Source of the DNA: Bacteroidota bacterium
GTDB taxonomy: Bacteria; Bacteroidota; Bacteroidia; Flavobacteriales; Flavobacteriaceae
NCBI GenBank assembly: GCA_018656255.1
Contig: JABHYI010000081.1
Coordinates: 1-12,569 of the forward strand
Reading direction: 5' to 3'
Length of the DNA stretch: 12,569 nt
A program made the position numbers and the translations under genes. Below, in pieces: positions 1 to 8,019 of the stretch; the first letter of the stretch is position 1, and each line of letters opens with the position of its first letter. Below the pieces are notes generated by a model. That model was given only the letters and a program-made list of their open reading frames with translations. It had not been told where the DNA came from and did no database searches.

Positions 1-825
1 CATATCACTGCTGTAGTTTGCGTATTCTGCGCCAACATCTAGCAAGATCAAATCACCCGCTTTACATTGTTGGTTATTTTCAATGTAGTGTAATACATTG
101 GCATTATTTCCACTAGCTACAATTGGTGTGTATGCAAATTTCTTAGAACGATTTCTTAAAAACTCATGCATAAACTCTGCCTCAATATCAAACTCCCAAA
201 CACCAGGCTTTACAAAACCTAAGACTCTTCTAAACCCTTTTTGTGTAATGTCACAGGCTTGTTGAATTAAAGCGATCTCTATTGGGTCTTTTACAGCGCG
301 TAATCGTTGCAAAATAGGATTGCTCTTTGCCCAAGTGTGTGCAGGAAAACTTGCTTTAGTTTTTAGTATAAAGCGGTCTTCTCTTGTTTGTGTTTCTATG
401 GCTGCCCTGTAATGCTCATTGGTGTTAAAATAAATGGTTTGGCTTTGTGCCATAAGCTCTCGCATTATTTTATCAAAATCTTGCAGCCAATACACTGTTT
501 TAATACCGCTTACCTCAAGGGCTCTTTCTTTGGTAAGTTTCTCTCCTTCCCAAATTGCAATGTGCTCGTTGGTTTCTTTTAAAAATAAAATTTCTTTGTG
601 ATCTGGGTTGGGACACTCTGGAAATAGCACTAAAATACTTTCTTCTTGATCTACGCCACTTAAATATAAAATATCTCTTGCCTGCTCAAAAGGCATCGTG
701 CTATCTGCGCCAATTGGGTATATGTCATTACTGTTAAATACGGCCAAACTCGAGGACTTCATTTGAGCCATAAAGTTTTTGCGGTTTTTAATGTAAAGCT
801 TTGAATCTATTTGGTGGTATTTCAT
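1..825 (-). CDS. pepP: Aminopeptidase P (Xaa-Pro aminopeptidase, M24 family), 3' end off the window
   Basis: Metallopeptidase that removes an N-terminal residue preceding proline; cytoplasmic by family, and no signal peptide is visible. The minus-strand frame from the ATG at 825 stays open to base 1 and gives 275 residues. Residues about 1-140 match the aminopeptidase P N-terminal domain, with NSNDIYPIGADSTMPFEQ around residues 28-45 followed by YLSGVDQEES. The M24 pita-bread catalytic domain then begins. Two of its metal ligands are visible in DVGAEYANYSSD: Asp263 and Asp274, eleven residues apart as in E. coli PepP. The remaining His and Glu ligands would lie beyond the edge; the family is usually about 430 residues, so roughly a third is missing. 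The start is supported by a promoter about 30 bp upstream. The gene is divergent from the beta-propeller gene. Identification is firm; prolidase or another M24 peptidase is less likely given the N-terminal domain. Confidence 0.9.
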   Translation of the reverse strand, partial: MKYHQIDSKLYIKNRKNFMAQMKSSSLAVFNSNDIYPIGADSTMPFEQARDILYLSGVDQEESILVLFPECPNPDHKEILFLKETNEHIAIWEGEKLTKERALEVSGIKTVYWLQDFDKIMRELMAQSQTIYFNTNEHYRAAIETQTREDRFILKTKASFPAHTWAKSNPILQRLRAVKDPIEIALIQQACDITQKGFRRVLGFVKPGVWEFDIEAEFMHEFLRNRSKKFAYTPIVASGNNANVLHYIENNQQCKAGDLILLDVGAEYANYSSDM

Positions 826-855
826 AAATAGTAATTTTTTAATGCAAGGTATTTT

Positions 856-884
856 CAAAAGTAAGGATTGCAATTTTTATTCAA
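856..884 (-). promoter_or_regulatory. Bacteroidota-type promoter for the aminopeptidase P gene
   Basis: On the minus strand there is a perfect TAnnTTTG -7 element, TACTTTTG, at 863-856. An upstream TTG at 884-882 is separated from it by 18 nt, which fits the flavobacterial -33/-7 layout. Transcription would begin near 849-851, giving a leader of about 25 nt before the ATG at 825. This is a sequence match only. Confidence 0.6.
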
Positions 885-1034
885 TACACCAAAGCACGTT
901 ATTTTGTATTTCAATGGATTTTTAGTTAAAAAAACTTGAATATGACCAAAAAAGAAAAAGACGATGTTAAATTTTCTAACATTATTTTGAGGTGGTTTTA
1001 GCTTTCTGTATTTTACATTTTTTAAACCAATCAA

Positions 1035-3878
1035 ATGAAAAAATACATTCTCCTAGTGCTTGTTTTTATGACCTATTTTGGTCTTGCTCAACAAGCTCCA
1101 TCTGCTTCAGACAGAGTGCTTGCTTCTTTACAAGAAAAACAAACACTCACAGAAAACTCTCTTGTTAAAAACCTTCCTTTTACCAATATAGGCCCTACCA
1201 TTATGAGTGGCCGTGTGGTAGACTTGGCTGTAAACCCTAGCAATCCAACAGAGTTTTATGTTGGTTATGCTAGTGGTGGTGTTTGGCACACCGTAAATAA
1301 CGGTACTACATTTACACCTATTTTAGACAATAGCCCTACCCAAAATGTAGGTAGCTTGGCTGTAGATTGGAACACAAGAACTATTTGGGTAGGTACAGGA
1401 GAGGTAAATTCTTCTCGTTCAAGTTATGCAGGTATTGGCCTTTTGCGCTCCTCTAACAATGGAGACACCTGGGAGCATCTTGGCCTTGCAGATAGCCACC
1501 ATATAAGTAAAATATTAATAAACCCAACCAACCCAAAACATATGGTTGTAAGTGTGGTGGGGCACTTGTATTCTAAAAATAATCAGCGCGGAGTATACAA
1601 AACTACAGATGGCGGTGTTACTTGGGAACAAACACTTTTTGTAAACAACCAAAGCGGTATTATAGAGATGGATGCAGCTCCCAATAATTTTAATATCATG
1701 TTTGCCTCCTCTTGGGATAAAGACCGTAAAGCCTGGAATTTTAGAGGTAGCGGCTCAGGGAGTGCCATCTATAAAAGTACAGATGGTGGTAGCTCATGGA
1801 TAAAAGTTTCTACTCCAAAAAGCGGTTTTCCAACAGGAGAAGGTGTGGGGCGTATTGGCCTTGCGGTTTTTGACGAAAGCACAGTATATGCCGTGCATGA
1901 CAATCAGGCCAGAAGAGAAGACGCAGGATCTTCTCGCAAATCAGGAGGCTTGTCTAAAGAGCAATTTAAAACCATGACTCGTGAAGCGTTTTTAGCCTTA
2001 GATAATAAAAAACTTAATACATATTTAAAAAACAACGGCTTTCAAGAAAAATACAGGGCAGATAACGTAAAGAGTATGGTGCGTGGGGGCGCTGTTATTC
2101 CTGCAGATCTAGCTACTTATCTGGAAGATGCAAACGCAATGTTGTTTGACACCCCGGTAATTGGCGCAGAGGTTTACAAAAGCATGGACGGCGGGCTTAC
2201 TTGGAGTAAAACTCATGAGGGCTTTTTGGACGGTATTTATTATAGTTATGGATACTACTTTGGTAAAATACACGTAGATCCAAGTAATAAAGACGGTGTC
2301 TACATCTATGGTGTGCCCATATTAAAATCTAAAGATGCAGGTAAGACATTCAGCTCTATTTCTGCCCCAAATGTACACGCAGATCACCATGCTTTATGGA
2401 TCAACCCAAACAAGCCAGGACACCTAATCAACGGTAATGACGGTGGTGTTAATATTAGCTATGATGACGGTGCAAATTGGATAAAAAACAACCAACCCGC
2501 TGTGGGGCAGTTTTATGCCATACACGTAGATAATCAGGAGCCTTACAACGTATATGGTGGCCTACAAGACAATGGGGTTTGGGTAGGCGCTCACACCTAT
2601 CAAGAGAGCCCGGGCTGGAGGCAAAACGGGAAATACCCATATGAGTTTATCATGGGAGGAGACGGCATGCAGATACAAACAGATGCACGAGATAGCAATG
2701 TGGTATACACAGGATTTCAATTCGGGAATTATTTTAGGTTAAACAGAGCGGATAATACTCAAACCTACATCCAGCCCAAGCATGAGCTGGGGGATAGTCC
2801 CTATCGATTTAATTGGCAAACACCAATCTTACTAAGCTCATACAATCAAGATATTTTGTATTTGGGAGGCAATAAATTAATGCGCTCCATGAACAGAGGA
2901 ACAGACTGGACTGCAATTTCTGAAGATTTAACCAGCGGTGGTAAGCAAGGAAATGTTGCCTACGGAACCCTAACTAGTATCGATGAGTCTAAATTTCAGT
3001 TCGGGTTGTTGTACACCGGGAGTGATGACGGGAAGGTCTTTGTGTCTCAAAACTCAGGGAGTGACTGGCAGGATATTTCTACTACATTACCAAAAGATCT
3101 TTGGGTTTCTCGTGTTGTAGCCTCGATGCATGAAAAGCAGCGCGTGTATGTAACACTCAACGGTTATCGCTGGGATGATTTCACGCCTTATGTATATATG
3201 AGTGATAATTATGGAGCATCTTGGACAAACATTTCAAACAATTTACCCCTCGCCGCGGTAAACGTAATCAGAGAAGACCCAGCAAACCCATCTATATTAT
3301 ACCTAGGTACAGATAATGGCGCTTATACTTCTTTTGATAACGGCGCTTCTTGGAACCCTTTTTATGAGGGGTTACCGAATGTTGCGGTACATGACTTAAC
3401 AATTCAAGCCAGAGACAAACACCTTTTGCTAGGAACTCATGGGCGTAGTATTTACAAGGCAGATATTTCTTTACTGCAGGGTATTTCAGAAAAAACAATA
3501 GGCAGTCTTATGCTTGCAGATATTGTAAGTGTAAGGGCGAGTCGTCGTTGGGGAAGCACAGGATTTAATAATTATGGAGCTTATTTTGAGCCAAGTATAC
3601 CCCTGCAGATTTTTGCGCCTTTAGGGGGTGAAGCTAAAATATCAGTAACCCAAGAAGGTGTAAACGTTTTAAATTCATGGGAGGTTATTTTAACCAAAGG
3701 ATTTAATGTTGTGCCTTACAACGCTAGTATTTCTCAAAAGGGGAAAAAACAACTTGAAAAAGAGGATATCTCAATTTTTCAAGGAGCTAATGGCACATTT
3801 TATTTACCCAAAGGGAGCTATGTTGTTGAGGTTTCTATGGGAGATTTTACAATAAATAAAAAAGTAGAAGTAAAATAA
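1035..3878 (+). CDS. Secreted BNR/Asp-box beta-propeller protein (VPS10/sortilin-like)
   Basis: A 947-residue exported protein of unknown biochemical role. Residues 1-19 form a signal peptide (MKK, hydrophobic core, then GLAQQ), so it acts outside the cytoplasm. The body is a chain of beta-propeller blades marked by Asp-box (BNR) motifs of the form S-x-D-x-G-x-x-W near residues 139, 190, 248, 383, 432, 475, 618, 671, 723 and 766, with a weaker one at 86. This many blades suggests two propellers, as in VPS10/sortilin-like proteins. Residues about 288-372 are a mostly helical insertion between the third and fourth strong Asp boxes. Residues about 855-947 look like a separate beta-sandwich. Such proteins are often annotated as glycosyl hydrolase because sialidases carry the same motif, but I see no sialidase active-site pattern and do not assign enzyme activity. 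It is transcribed alone; no clear terminator follows it. Confidence 0.88.
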   Translation: MKKYILLVLVFMTYFGLAQQAPSASDRVLASLQEKQTLTENSLVKNLPFTNIGPTIMSGRVVDLAVNPSNPTEFYVGYASGGVWHTVNNGTTFTPILDNSPTQNVGSLAVDWNTRTIWVGTGEVNSSRSSYAGIGLLRSSNNGDTWEHLGLADSHHISKILINPTNPKHMVVSVVGHLYSKNNQRGVYKTTDGGVTWEQTLFVNNQSGIIEMDAAPNNFNIMFASSWDKDRKAWNFRGSGSGSAIYKSTDGGSSWIKVSTPKSGFPTGEGVGRIGLAVFDESTVYAVHDNQARREDAGSSRKSGGLSKEQFKTMTREAFLALDNKKLNTYLKNNGFQEKYRADNVKSMVRGGAVIPADLATYLEDANAMLFDTPVIGAEVYKSMDGGLTWSKTHEGFLDGIYYSYGYYFGKIHVDPSNKDGVYIYGVPILKSKDAGKTFSSISAPNVHADHHALWINPNKPGHLINGNDGGVNISYDDGANWIKNNQPAVGQFYAIHVDNQEPYNVYGGLQDNGVWVGAHTYQESPGWRQNGKYPYEFIMGGDGMQIQTDARDSNVVYTGFQFGNYFRLNRADNTQTYIQPKHELGDSPYRFNWQTPILLSSYNQDILYLGGNKLMRSMNRGTDWTAISEDLTSGGKQGNVAYGTLTSIDESKFQFGLLYTGSDDGKVFVSQNSGSDWQDISTTLPKDLWVSRVVASMHEKQRVYVTLNGYRWDDFTPYVYMSDNYGASWTNISNNLPLAAVNVIREDPANPSILYLGTDNGAYTSFDNGASWNPFYEGLPNVAVHDLTIQARDKHLLLGTHGRSIYKADISLLQGISEKTIGSLMLADIVSVRASRRWGSTGFNNYGAYFEPSIPLQIFAPLGGEAKISVTQEGVNVLNSWEVILTKGFNVVPYNASISQKGKKQLEKEDISIFQGANGTFYLPKGSYVVEVSMGDFTINKKVEVK

Positions 3879-3896
3879 ATAAGCGCTGTTTAGGCA

Positions 3897-3915
3897 TATC
3901 AATTCTAAATTGATA
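3897..3915. repeat. Perfect inverted repeat upstream of the sdhC promoter
   Basis: TATCAATT at 3897-3904 and AATTGATA at 3908-3915 are exact 8-bp arms around a 3-nt centre. The site begins 18 bp after the beta-propeller stop codon and ends about 17 bp before the TTTG of the sdhC promoter. It has no T-run on either strand and no G/C-rich stem, so it is a poor intrinsic terminator. Its position would suit an operator, but no regulator is identified. Confidence 0.35.
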
Positions 3916-3932
3916 ATAAACAAAAGCTATTG

Positions 3933-3964
3933 TTTGTTGATACGCAATTTGAGACGTATTTTTG
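3933..3964 (+). promoter_or_regulatory. Promoter of the sdhCAB operon
   Basis: TATTTTTG at 3957-3964 is a perfect TAnnTTTG -7 element. Upstream, TTTG at 3933-3936 (20-nt spacer) or TTG at 3937-3939 (17-nt spacer) supplies the -33 element. Transcription would start near 3971, giving a leader of roughly 23 nt before the ATG at 3994. This site lies inside the longer open frame that begins with TTG at 3910, so it also decides the sdhC start. Confidence 0.7.
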
Positions 3965-3993
3965 CAAGTAGAAATTTAGAAAACTCAACGATA

Positions 3994-4659
3994 ATGGGAA
4001 TTATATCCTCTTCAATTGCTAGAAAAGTTGCCATGGCACTTTCTGGTTTGTTCTTAGTATTTTTTCTAGGACAGCATTTTGTTATTAATGCAACAGCAGT
4101 ACTCTCTCCAGACACTTTTAATAGTTGGTCCCATTTTATGGGAAACAATGGCCTTGTTCAAGGACTCTTGCAACCAATACTGATTTTTGGAGTTGTATTT
4201 CACTTTGTGATGGGCTTTGTGTTAGAGCTTAAAAACAGAAGCTCAAGAGCGGTAAAGTATGCCTCTTATAAAGGCAGTACAAATGCTAGTTGGGCCTCCA
4301 GAAATATGATTATTTCTGGGTTGGTAATCCTGGCATTTTTAGGACTACATTTTTATGATTTCTGGATTCCAGAAATGATACACAAGTATGTTGAATCTCA
4401 CCCAGAAGATCCAACTAGATACTACGCAGAAACAGTTCATAAATTTGAAAACCCAGTACGTGTTGGGCTTTATGTAGTTTCTTTTGCACTACTGGCTATG
4501 CATTTATGGCATGGATTTGCCTCGTCTTTCCAGAGTGTAGGGTTTAACAACAAATATTCTGTGGCATTAACCAGATTTGCCAAAGTATACGCAATACTAA
4601 TACCTGTAGGGTTTATTTTTATTGCCATTTACTTGCACCTAAATCAACTCCCACACTAA
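3994..4659 (+). CDS. sdhC: Succinate dehydrogenase/fumarate reductase cytochrome b subunit (di-heme, type B)
   Basis: Membrane anchor of succinate:quinone oxidoreductase. It carries two hemes b and the quinone site, passing electrons from SdhB to (in this phylum, normally) menaquinone. With the ATG at 3994 the protein has 221 residues, beginning [11 protein letters not shown] as flavobacterial homologues do. Five transmembrane helices are visible at roughly 13-33, 56-78, 104-124, 156-176 and 194-215. Histidines 28, 70, 119 and 170 sit in the first four helices and are the likely axial heme ligands; the first two positions coincide with those known in Bacillus subtilis SdhC (His28 and His70). 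His173 is an alternative for the last. A single five-helix anchor explains why no sdhD is present. The frame stays open upstream to a TTG at 3910, but the promoter falls within that extension, so I reject it. sdhA follows after 10 nt. Confidence 0.93.
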   Translation: MGIISSSIARKVAMALSGLFLVFFLGQHFVINATAVLSPDTFNSWSHFMGNNGLVQGLLQPILIFGVVFHFVMGFVLELKNRSSRAVKYASYKGSTNASWASRNMIISGLVILAFLGLHFYDFWIPEMIHKYVESHPEDPTRYYAETVHKFENPVRVGLYVVSFALLAMHLWHGFASSFQSVGFNNKYSVALTRFAKVYAILIPVGFIFIAIYLHLNQLPH

Positions 4660-4669
4660 AAATATCGCT

Positions 4670-6685
4670 ATGTCTATATTAGATTCTAAAATACCTTCAG
4701 GACCACTAGCAGATAAGTGGACCAAACATAAAAACGAAATTGACCTTGTAAATCCAGCAAACAAGCGTAACATCGATGTTATTATTGTAGGGACAGGACT
4801 TGCAGGTGGTAGTGCCGCTGCAACCCTTGCAGAACTGGGTTACAATGTAAAAACATTTTGCTATCAAGATTCTCCAAGGCGTGCCCATTCAATTGCAGCA
4901 CAGGGAGGAATTAATGCAGCAAAAAACTACCAAGGAGACGGAGATTCTGCCTACAGGTTATTCTACGACACTGTAAAAGGTGGAGATTACCGTTCTCGTG
5001 AGGCAAACGTACATCGTTTGGCAGAAGTTTCAACAAATATTATAGACCAGTGTGTTGCTCAAGGAGTTCCTTTTGCAAGAGAGTATGGAGGTCTTTTAGA
5101 CAATAGATCTTTTGGAGGGGTTTTGGTTTCTAGAACTTTTTATGCCAAAGGACAAACAGGACAGCAACTTTTACTGGGCGCTTATTCTGCAATGAACCGT
5201 CAAATAAATAGAGGTAAAATACAATCTTTTAACCGTCATGAAATGCTTGACGTTGTAAAAGTTGATGGTAAAGCTAGAGGTATTATTGCACGTAACCTTG
5301 TTACTGGAGAGATAGAACGCCACTCTGCCCATGCCGTTGTTTTGGCCTCTGGAGGATATGGTAATGTATTTTTCTTAAGTACAAACGCCATGGGTAGTAA
5401 TGTTACTGCCTCTTGGAGAGCACATAGAAGGGGCGCTTATTTTGCCAACCCTTGCTATACGCAGATACACCCAACGTGTATTCCTGTATCTGGAGACCAT
5501 CAGTCTAAACTTACCCTTATGAGCGAGTCTCTGCGTAATGATGGTCGTATATGGGTTCCTAAAAAGAAAGAAGATGCTTTGGCCATAAGAGAAGGTAGGC
5601 TTAAGCCAACCCAATTATCTGAAGAAGATAGAGATTATTACCTTGAGCGTCGTTACCCGGCCTTTGGTAATCTGGTTCCTCGTGATGTTGCCTCACGGGC
5701 TGCAAAAGAATGTTGTGATGCAGGTTTTGGCGTAAACAAAACAGGTGAAGCGGTGTACCTTGATTTTGCAACAGCTATTGAGCGCTATGGTAAAGAAAAG
5801 GCATTAACAGAAAAAATTAGCAACCCATCTGAAGCAGATATATACAAAATGGGTGCTGCCGTTATTGAAAATAAATACGGGAATCTTTTCCAGATGTATG
5901 AGAAGATTGTAGATGAGAACCCCTACAAAACCCCTATGATGATTTACCCTGCAGTACATTATACAATGGGAGGGCTATGGGTAGATTATAATTTGCAAAC
6001 TACCGTTGAAGGATTGTACGCAACAGGGGAGGCAAACTTCTCTGACCATGGTGCCAACAGGCTTGGCGCCTCTGCACTGATGCAAGGACTAGCAGATGGA
6101 TATTTTGTATTACCATATACCATTGGAGATTATCTCTCTAAAGATATTAGAACAGGAAAGATACCCACAGACACCAAAGAGTTTGACCAAGCAGAAAAAG
6201 AAGTTAAAGACCGCATCAATAAATTGATGTCTGGCTCTGGAGAGCGTTCTGTAGATTATTACCACAAAACCCTTGGTAAGATTATGTGGAATAAATGTGG
6301 AATGTCTCGTAATGAAAAAGACCTTAAAGATGCCATTGAAGAAATTTCTGCATTGAGAGAAGACTTCTGGAACAATGTAAAAGTTCCAGGCACAAAAGAC
6401 ACCTTAAACCAAGAATTAGAAAAGGCGGGCCGTGTTGCAGATTTTCTAGAATTAGGAGAGCTTTTTGCTAAAGATGCTTTAGATAGAAAAGAATCTTGTG
6501 GAGGTCACTTTAGAGAAGAAAGCGTAGAGCTGGATGGTCCTCAAAAAGGAGAAGCACTTAGAGATGATAAAAACTTCAAGTATGTTTCTGCATGGGAGTA
6601 TAAAGGAGCTCCAAAAGAGGCCTTACTTCATAAAGAAGAATTGAATTTTGAGAATATAGAATTGAAAACACGTTCATATAAATAA
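4670..6685 (+). CDS. sdhA: Succinate dehydrogenase/fumarate reductase flavoprotein subunit
   Basis: Catalytic subunit that oxidises succinate to fumarate using covalently bound FAD on the cytoplasmic face of the membrane; 671 residues, full length for the Bacteroidota type. The dinucleotide-binding motif GTGLAG is at residues 41-46. His73 in [13 protein letters not shown] is the expected FAD attachment residue. Active-site landmarks are HPTCIP at 267-272, the catalytic arginine R338 in [16 protein letters not shown] at 430-435, and [16 protein letters not shown] at 451-466. The C-terminal third (about 500-671) is the usual helical region and tail. It lies 10 nt after sdhC and 7 nt before sdhB, so the three are co-transcribed. 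Whether the complex runs as a dehydrogenase or a fumarate reductase cannot be read from sequence; succinate oxidation is the likely aerobic role. Confidence 0.97.
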   Translation: MSILDSKIPSGPLADKWTKHKNEIDLVNPANKRNIDVIIVGTGLAGGSAAATLAELGYNVKTFCYQDSPRRAHSIAAQGGINAAKNYQGDGDSAYRLFYDTVKGGDYRSREANVHRLAEVSTNIIDQCVAQGVPFAREYGGLLDNRSFGGVLVSRTFYAKGQTGQQLLLGAYSAMNRQINRGKIQSFNRHEMLDVVKVDGKARGIIARNLVTGEIERHSAHAVVLASGGYGNVFFLSTNAMGSNVTASWRAHRRGAYFANPCYTQIHPTCIPVSGDHQSKLTLMSESLRNDGRIWVPKKKEDALAIREGRLKPTQLSEEDRDYYLERRYPAFGNLVPRDVASRAAKECCDAGFGVNKTGEAVYLDFATAIERYGKEKALTEKISNPSEADIYKMGAAVIENKYGNLFQMYEKIVDENPYKTPMMIYPAVHYTMGGLWVDYNLQTTVEGLYATGEANFSDHGANRLGASALMQGLADGYFVLPYTIGDYLSKDIRTGKIPTDTKEFDQAEKEVKDRINKLMSGSGERSVDYYHKTLGKIMWNKCGMSRNEKDLKDAIEEISALREDFWNNVKVPGTKDTLNQELEKAGRVADFLELGELFAKDALDRKESCGGHFREESVELDGPQKGEALRDDKNFKYVSAWEYKGAPKEALLHKEELNFENIELKTRSYK

Positions 6686-6692
6686 GATACAG

Positions 6693-7439
6693 ATGAAACT
6701 TACACTTAAAATTTGGCGTCAAGAAAATGCAAATGCAAAAGGGGCAATACAAACCTATCCTATTGATGGGATAGAACCAGATATGTCTTTCTTGGAAATG
6801 TTAGACGTTTTAAACGAACAACTCATCAATCAAGGAGATATTCCTGTGGTGTTTGATCACGATTGTAGAGAAGGTATCTGTGGGTCTTGTTCTTTGCAAA
6901 TTAATGGAGAGCCTCATGGTCCAGATAGATTGGTAACAACCTGCCAGTTGCATATGCGTAAGTTTAACGATGGTGATACTATTGTTATTGAGCCTTTTAG
7001 AGCCAAAGCATTTCCGGTAGTAAAAGATTTAATGATAGACCGCAGTGCTTTTGATAGAATACAACATGCAGGAGGATACATTTCAGTAAACACCTCTGGA
7101 AACACTATTGATGCAAATGCAATTCCTGTAAACAAAGAAAATGCTGATGATTCCTTTGCAGCTGCAACTTGTATTGGTTGCGGAGCTTGTGTGGCTGCTT
7201 GTAAAAACGCAAGTGCGATGCTATTTACCTCTGCAAAAGTATCTCAGTACGCCTTGTTGCCCCAAGGGCAAGTGGAGGCCTCAGAGCGTGTGCTTAATAT
7301 GGTAGAACAGATGGACAAAGAAGGGTTTGGTAATTGCACCAATACGGGAGCCTGTGAGGTAGAGTGTCCAAAAGGAATATCACTAGAGAACATTGCCCGC
7401 ATGAACCGCGAATATCTATCTGCGAGTATAAAAGGATAA
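6693..7439 (+). CDS. sdhB: Succinate dehydrogenase/fumarate reductase iron-sulfur subunit
   Basis: Electron-transfer subunit linking the SdhA flavin to the SdhC hemes; 248 residues, complete. The N-terminal plant-ferredoxin-like domain carries Cys58, Cys63, Cys66 and Cys84 for the [2Fe-2S] cluster (CREGICGSC, then TTCQLHM). The C-terminal helical domain has [11 protein letters not shown] (Cys160, 163, 166, 170) and a second group of Cys215, Cys221 and Cys225, the last in ECPKGI. These seven cysteines supply the [4Fe-4S] and [3Fe-4S] clusters, so all eleven expected ligands are present. The gene follows sdhA by 7 nt and is closed by a strong terminator 24 bp downstream, which marks the operon as sdhCAB with nothing further. 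Confidence 0.97.
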   Translation: MKLTLKIWRQENANAKGAIQTYPIDGIEPDMSFLEMLDVLNEQLINQGDIPVVFDHDCREGICGSCSLQINGEPHGPDRLVTTCQLHMRKFNDGDTIVIEPFRAKAFPVVKDLMIDRSAFDRIQHAGGYISVNTSGNTIDANAIPVNKENADDSFAAATCIGCGACVAACKNASAMLFTSAKVSQYALLPQGQVEASERVLNMVEQMDKEGFGNCTNTGACEVECPKGISLENIARMNREYLSASIKG

Positions 7440-7463
7440 GAAAAATATATGTTGCCTATACAT

Positions 7464-7495
7464 AAAAAAGCCAAGCAGAAATGCTTGGCTTTTTT
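7464..7495 (+). terminator. Intrinsic terminator of the sdhCAB operon, symmetric on both strands
   Basis: The arms AAAAAAGCCAAGCA (7464-7477) and TGCTTGGCTTTTTT (7482-7495) are exact 14-bp complements around a GAAA tetraloop (7478-7481). The G/C-containing stem runs straight into six T residues. Because the left arm starts with six A residues the structure could also stop transcription from the other direction, though no minus-strand gene faces it here. Confidence 0.92.
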
Positions 7496-7513
7496 ATATT
7501 GCCTTTGGTGTGG

Positions 7514-7521
7514 TATCTTTA
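7514..7521 (+). promoter_or_regulatory. Possible -7 element for the ankyrin/omega-amidase unit
   Basis: TATCTTTA matches TAnnTTTG except for the last base, and lies 26 bp before the ATG at 7548. No TTG was found at the right distance upstream. A promoter is expected here because a strong terminator precedes it, but the match is weak. Confidence 0.35.
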
Positions 7522-7547
7522 CTATTCGCTTTTTTAATTAAAACACT

Positions 7548-8015
7548 ATGAGTACATCCCTTTTTGACGCTATTAGAAACGCAGATGTTTCTATGGTTAC
7601 CTCTTTAGTAAAAGAAAATCCTTCATTGGCCCAAGAAAAAGATCAGCGTGGTTCTACTGCCTTACTGCTAGCTACTTATTATGGGCATATGGATATTGTA
7701 CGGGTTATTTTGCAGCAGCCTCAAGACATAAACACTCAAGACGCCTCAGGGAATACAGCGCTTATGGGTGTTTGTTTTAAAGGCTACAGTGCCATTGCCA
7801 AGTTGCTCATTAATAGCGGCGCTGATGTAAACATTTCAAATTTTAATGGAGCTACTGCTCTTATTTTTGCAGCTACCTTTAACAAGCCAGAAATTGCAGC
7901 ACTTTTGTTGGCTCATGGCGCAGATAAAAGTGCCATAGATGACAAAGGTAACACTGCCTTAGAGCATGCTAAAATGCAATCCAGTGATGCTGTTCTAGCT
8001 CTTTTAGAGGCCTAA
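7548..8015 (+). CDS. Small ankyrin-repeat protein
   Basis: A 155-residue protein made almost wholly of ankyrin repeats, which are binding scaffolds without catalytic activity. A capping repeat covers about residues 4-32, then repeats lie near 35-65 (GSTALLLATYYGHMDIVRVI), 68-98 (GNTALMGVCFKGYSAIAKLL), 101-131 (GATALIFAATFNKPEIAALL) and 134-155 (GNTALEHAK, a C-terminal cap). The consensus TALxxA...G and the linking GADVN-type turns are clear. There is no signal peptide or membrane segment, so it is probably cytoplasmic. It sits 52 bp after the sdh terminator and 4 nt before the omega-amidase gene, so the two are likely co-transcribed. The partner it binds is unknown; the neighbouring amidase is a possible candidate but only by adjacency. 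Confidence 0.88.
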   Translation: MSTSLFDAIRNADVSMVTSLVKENPSLAQEKDQRGSTALLLATYYGHMDIVRVILQQPQDINTQDASGNTALMGVCFKGYSAIAKLLINSGADVNISNFNGATALIFAATFNKPEIAALLLAHGADKSAIDDKGNTALEHAKMQSSDAVLALLEA

Positions 8016-8019
8016 GCTC

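Noticed and set aside
388..737. Two short plus-strand frames of 60-64 codons over pepP
   Set aside because: They are antisense to the aminopeptidase P frame, which shows clear domain and metal-ligand motifs.
1035..3878. Glycosyl hydrolase or sialidase activity for the BNR protein
   Set aside because: Asp boxes are structural repeats; no sialidase arginine triad pattern or other catalytic motif was seen.
3910..3993. Extended N-terminus of sdhC starting at TTG 3910
   Set aside because: A well-formed promoter lies between this codon and the ATG at 3994, and the extra 28 residues do not resemble cytochrome b subunit N-termini.
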